From positions 1 through 64,000 of the forward strand of contig JBIOJM010000007.1 of NCBI GenBank assembly GCA_044450785.1: a stretch of 64,000 nucleotides of DNA, read 5' to 3'. Positions within the stretch are counted from its first letter, which is position 1, and each line of letters opens with the position of its first letter. The notes below the pieces were generated by a model. The model ran no database searches. It worked only from the letters and a program-made list of their open reading frames with translations, and was not told where the DNA came from. The stretch comes from JBIOJM01 sp044450785. GTDB taxonomy: Bacteria > Planctomycetota > Planctomycetia > Isosphaerales > Isosphaeraceae. Shown here in pieces: positions 61,108 through 64,000 of this stretch. The position numbers and the translations under genes are program-made.

Positions 61108-64000
61108 ATGAACGTCCGTCCTTTGCGGTTTCTTGCCCTGATGACCATGGCCGGTGCCGGGCCCGGCGAGCCGTTGCCGCGGACGGCGCCGCGGGAGCCG
61201 GCGGAGGCCGCCAAGTCGTTCCGGGTCCAGGGCGGTTTCCGGCTTGAGCTGCTCGCCACCGAGCCGAAGGTCATGGATCCGGTCGCGGCGGCCTACGACG
61301 AGGATGGCCGGCTCTACGTCGTCGAGATGACGGACTATCCTCATGTGGATCCAGCCAACGACAGGCCGTACGCCGAAAACGTCGGCGACCCGCCGATCGG
61401 CCGCGTCCGGCTGCTGATCGACCGCAACGACGACGGCGTCTTCGACGAGGGCCATGTCTTCGCCGACAAGCTCTCCTGGCCGACTGGCGTCGCGATCTGG
61501 AAAGGAGGCGTATTCGTCGCCGCGACCCCGGATATCTGGTACCTCCGCGACAACGATGGCGACCATCGGGCCGACGAGCGGCGGCGTGTCTTCACCGGGT
61601 TCCGCAAATTCAATGTCCAGGCCGTCATGAATAACCTCCAGTGGGGTCTGGACCACAAGATCTACGGCGCGGGGTCGAGCAATGGAGGCCGGGTCCGCCC
61701 GGCCGGCCGCGGGGAGGCCGACCTGGCGGCGGTGGACCTGCTCCGGCGCGACTTCCGGTTCGACCCGTCCTCCGGCGCGTTCGAGGCGATCTCCGGCGGT
61801 GCGCGGTTCGGCAACACGTTCGACGACTGGGGAAACCGCTTCCTCTGCGATATCCGCAACCCGGCCCAGCACGTCGTCCTGCCGGCGCGCTACCTGGCGC
61901 GCAACCCCTTTCTTCCGACCCCCCGCGCCTTGCACGACGCAGCCGAGTTCGGCGACACGATCAAGCTCTTCCGGATCAGCCCGCCTGAGCCGTGGCGCGA
62001 GTTGCGGGCCCGGCGCTGGACCGCCGTGGGAAAGGTGATGCCGCGGAGCGAGCTGGTCGGTGCGGGCTTCCTCACGTCGTCGAGCGGCCTGACCGTCTAC
62101 CGCGGGGATGCCTATCCGCGGCCCTACCGCGGTAACCTGTTCCTGGGCGAGGTTGCCAACAACCTGATCCACCGGATGATTCTCGAGCCCGATGGGGCAA
62201 CGTTCCGCGCCAGCAGAGCCGACCCGGGCGTCGAGTTCGTCGCCTCGACCGATCCTTGGTTCCGGCCGGTCAATTTCGTCAACGCGCCCGACGGCACGCT
62301 GACCGTGCTCGACATGTACCGCGAGACGATCGAGCACCCGTGGTCGATCCCCGACGACATCCGCGCGGGGCTCGATCTGCGGAGCGGGGCGGACCGCGGC
62401 CGGATCTACCGGCTGACGCCACCGGAGTTCCGCCGGCGGCCCACGCCCCGGCTGAGCCAGGCCGGCACTCCGGAGCTGGTCCAGCTTCTGGAGCATCCCA
62501 ACGGCTGGCACCGTGAGACGGCCCACCGTCTATTGCACGAGCGTGGGGACGCAGCCGCCGTGACCCTGCTGAAGCAACTCCTCCGCGCGGGAAAGGAGCC
62601 GCGCGGGCGGCTCCACGCGCTGTATGCGTTGGGCGGCCTGGGGGCGCTCGAGGCGTCTGACCTTCTCGCGGCCCTGGCAGACGACTCGCCCCAGGTCCGC
62701 GAGCATGCCGTTCTGCTGGCCGAGCCGTTGCTGGCACGTTTGCCAGGCTTGCGCGCCGAGGTTGCTGGGCTCGCCGATGACCCGAACGCGCGCGTCCGGT
62801 TCCAGCTTGCTTTCACTCTCGGCGAGGTCCCAGGCGACATTGCGCTGGAGGGTCTCGCCACGATCGCGCGGCACGACGCGGCTGACCCGTGGGTGCGGAC
62901 CGCCGTGCTCAGCTCGGCCACGGCCGACCCGGCCGGCCTGTTCGAACGGCTGTGGCGCGACGGCGGTTTCGCCGGGAGTGCGGGCGGAATCGCGCTGTTG
63001 CGACCGCTCGCGGTGGTCATCGGTGCGCGCGGCCGGCCCGGCGAGGCCGGCCGCGTGTTGGCAGCGGTCGCCGCCCCAGGCCCGGACGAAGCGGGCCGCG
63101 ACGTGGCACTCGGACTCGGTGAGGGGCTCGCCCGCTCCGGCCGGAAGCTGTCGGACCTCGGGGCGGACCTGCCCCGGACTGCCGTCGCCTGGCTCGATCG
63201 CCTCCACGCCGCCTCCGCGTCACTGGTCGTGGACGAATCCGCACCTCCCGATCGGCGTGCGCGGGCCATCGCGCTGCTCGGCCAGGGCGATGCCGATCGG
63301 GCGGTGGCGATCCTGCCCGGCCTGCTGGCTTCGCGCCAGCCGCCCGCGGTCCAGGCCGCCGCCCTACGGGCGCTCGCCGGCTTCGATCGGCCCGAGGTCG
63401 CCGTCATCCTGCTCAAGCCCTGGAAGGGGTACACGCCGGCGATCCGCGCGGAAGTCATCGGGCTCTTGCTCGGCCGTCGTGCCTGGGTTGGTCCTTTGCT
63501 GGATGCGGTCGGGTCCGGGTTGGTCCCGCCGGGCGAGATCCCGCCAACCCGCCGAACGCTCTTGTTAAAAGACCGCGACCCAGCGATCCGCAAGCGGGCC
63601 CAGACCCTGCTCGATGGCGAGGCCCCCGGGCCTCGAGTCTCGGCGCTGGCGAGTTACCGGAGCGTGCTCGATCGGCCCGGCGACCCCGACCGCGGCCGAT
63701 CGATCTTCGACCGTGAATGCGTGGCCTGCCACAAGCTCGGCGAACGGGGCCACGCGGTCGGCCCGAACCTTGCGGGCATGCGCCGCAAGACGCCCGAGGA
63801 GATCCTGGTGAGCATCCTGGACCCGAATCGCGAGGTCTCGCCCGAGTTCCTGGAATACGCCGTCGCCCTGGACGACGGCCGCGTCGTGACCGGCCTGGTC
63901 GCCGCCGAAACACCCGTCAGTCTCACCCTCCGGGGCAGGGAGGGGGCCGAGCAGACGATCCTCCGCCACAATGTCGACGAGATCGCCAGCACCGGCAAGT
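61108..64000 (+). CDS. PVC-type haem-binding protein with beta-propeller and HEAT repeats, 3' end outside the window
   Basis: ATG 61108 follows AAGGAAG. A weak N-terminal signal precedes a propeller-like domain (FRLELLATEPKVMDPVAAAY, RLYVVEMTDYP, GRVRLLIDRNDDGVFDEG, DNLQWGLDHKIYG-like, FVNAPDGTLTVLDMYRETIE), the 'putative membrane-bound dehydrogenase' region of planctomycetes. From about 470 to 840 come HEAT-like helical pairs (LLKQLLRAGKEPRGRLHALY, SPQVREHAVLLAEPLLA). A c-type haem motif CVACHKLG (C871-H875) follows, with VGPNLAGMRRKTPEEILVSI, typical of the terminal cytochrome domain. Electron transfer in the periplasm or paryphoplasm is likely. 964 codons are visible without a stop. Confidence 0.85.
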   Translation, partial: MNVRPLRFLALMTMAGAGPGEPLPRTAPREPAEAAKSFRVQGGFRLELLATEPKVMDPVAAAYDEDGRLYVVEMTDYPHVDPANDRPYAENVGDPPIGRVRLLIDRNDDGVFDEGHVFADKLSWPTGVAIWKGGVFVAATPDIWYLRDNDGDHRADERRRVFTGFRKFNVQAVMNNLQWGLDHKIYGAGSSNGGRVRPAGRGEADLAAVDLLRRDFRFDPSSGAFEAISGGARFGNTFDDWGNRFLCDIRNPAQHVVLPARYLARNPFLPTPRALHDAAEFGDTIKLFRISPPEPWRELRARRWTAVGKVMPRSELVGAGFLTSSSGLTVYRGDAYPRPYRGNLFLGEVANNLIHRMILEPDGATFRASRADPGVEFVASTDPWFRPVNFVNAPDGTLTVLDMYRETIEHPWSIPDDIRAGLDLRSGADRGRIYRLTPPEFRRRPTPRLSQAGTPELVQLLEHPNGWHRETAHRLLHERGDAAAVTLLKQLLRAGKEPRGRLHALYALGGLGALEASDLLAALADDSPQVREHAVLLAEPLLARLPGLRAEVAGLADDPNARVRFQLAFTLGEVPGDIALEGLATIARHDAADPWVRTAVLSSATADPAGLFERLWRDGGFAGSAGGIALLRPLAVVIGARGRPGEAGRVLAAVAAPGPDEAGRDVALGLGEGLARSGRKLSDLGADLPRTAVAWLDRLHAASASLVVDESAPPDRRARAIALLGQGDADRAVAILPGLLASRQPPAVQAAALRALAGFDRPEVAVILLKPWKGYTPAIRAEVIGLLLGRRAWVGPLLDAVGSGLVPPGEIPPTRRTLLLKDRDPAIRKRAQTLLDGEAPGPRVSALASYRSVLDRPGDPDRGRSIFDRECVACHKLGERGHAVGPNLAGMRRKTPEEILVSILDPNREVSPEFLEYAVALDDGRVVTGLVAAETPVSLTLRGREGAEQTILRHNVDEIASTGK

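Noticed and set aside
61042..63593. Minus-strand open frames of 494 and 395 codons
   Set aside because: Both are antisense to the PVC haem-binding protein, whose haem and propeller motifs are convincing.

Overview
The window reads as a GC-rich chromosome segment from a member of the Planctomycetota, most plausibly the Isosphaeraceae. That placement is inferred from gene content, not from a marker tree. The supporting content is a DUF1587/1592/1585-type cytochrome gene next to DUF1552, a large PVC-type haem-binding HEAT-repeat protein, DUF1080, VIT-VWA and PEP-CTERM proteins, an ECF sigma region fused to carboxypeptidase-like repeats, and many small decaying toxin-antitoxin and RIP-type repeat loci.

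Layout. 0-3 kb: a 3'-truncated Kelch protein (-), then broken small genes (DUF4058-like, DUF433/DUF5615, a PIN toxin fragment with its antitoxin) and a degenerate tRNA-Pro. 3.3-13 kb: a GH2 glycosidase, two arrestin-fold genes (one cut by an in-frame TAG), a Spy-like periplasmic protein with a clear terminator, a STAS protein, a VIT-VWA protein, grpE and a DUF1080 protein. 13-16.3 kb: thiol peroxidase, then the remains of a type I restriction system embedded in palindromic repeats, one of which carries a 102-bp insertion with a 4-bp target duplication. 16.3-22.5 kb: mnmG, a strong sigma70-type promoter, an HTH-receiver response regulator, an HDOD-type histidine kinase and a PEP-CTERM protein.

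22.4-33.7 kb is one long minus-strand series. In transcription order it is aroF, tpiA, secG, yicC, gmk, rpoZ, ftsK, a haem-PAS (DUF3365) histidine kinase, a ceramidase-like protein and a ROK kinase. Several neighbours overlap by 4-16 bp, as expected for a co-transcribed core block (shikimate entry, glycolysis, secretion, RNA turnover, GMP kinase, RNAP omega, chromosome segregation). 33.7-46.7 kb: a broken retropepsin-like pair, an acyl-CoA synthetase, a large secreted protein whose best start is ATC, a doubly deleted cytochrome pseudogene with an intact DUF1552 partner, a 640-residue ImmA/IrrE protein preceded by a frameshifted ADP-ribosyltransferase-like domain, and a wax-ester synthase/DGAT.

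46.7-64 kb: a split membrane/WD40 locus, an antitoxin with a dead RelE-type toxin, pheA with a coupled small gene, dnaK-clpB in tandem, a sigma-region-4/carboxypeptidase-like/thioredoxin-like fusion broken by a one-base deletion, a large nested palindromic element, an orphan ParD, small membrane proteins, a DUF1801 protein and a PVC haem protein that runs off the right edge.

The most striking overall property is the density of gene debris: at least ten loci are truncated, deleted or frameshifted between intact core genes. Part of this may be assembly or sequencing error, because several lesions are single-base. The large deletions, the chimera and the nested insertion with target duplication cannot be explained that way.
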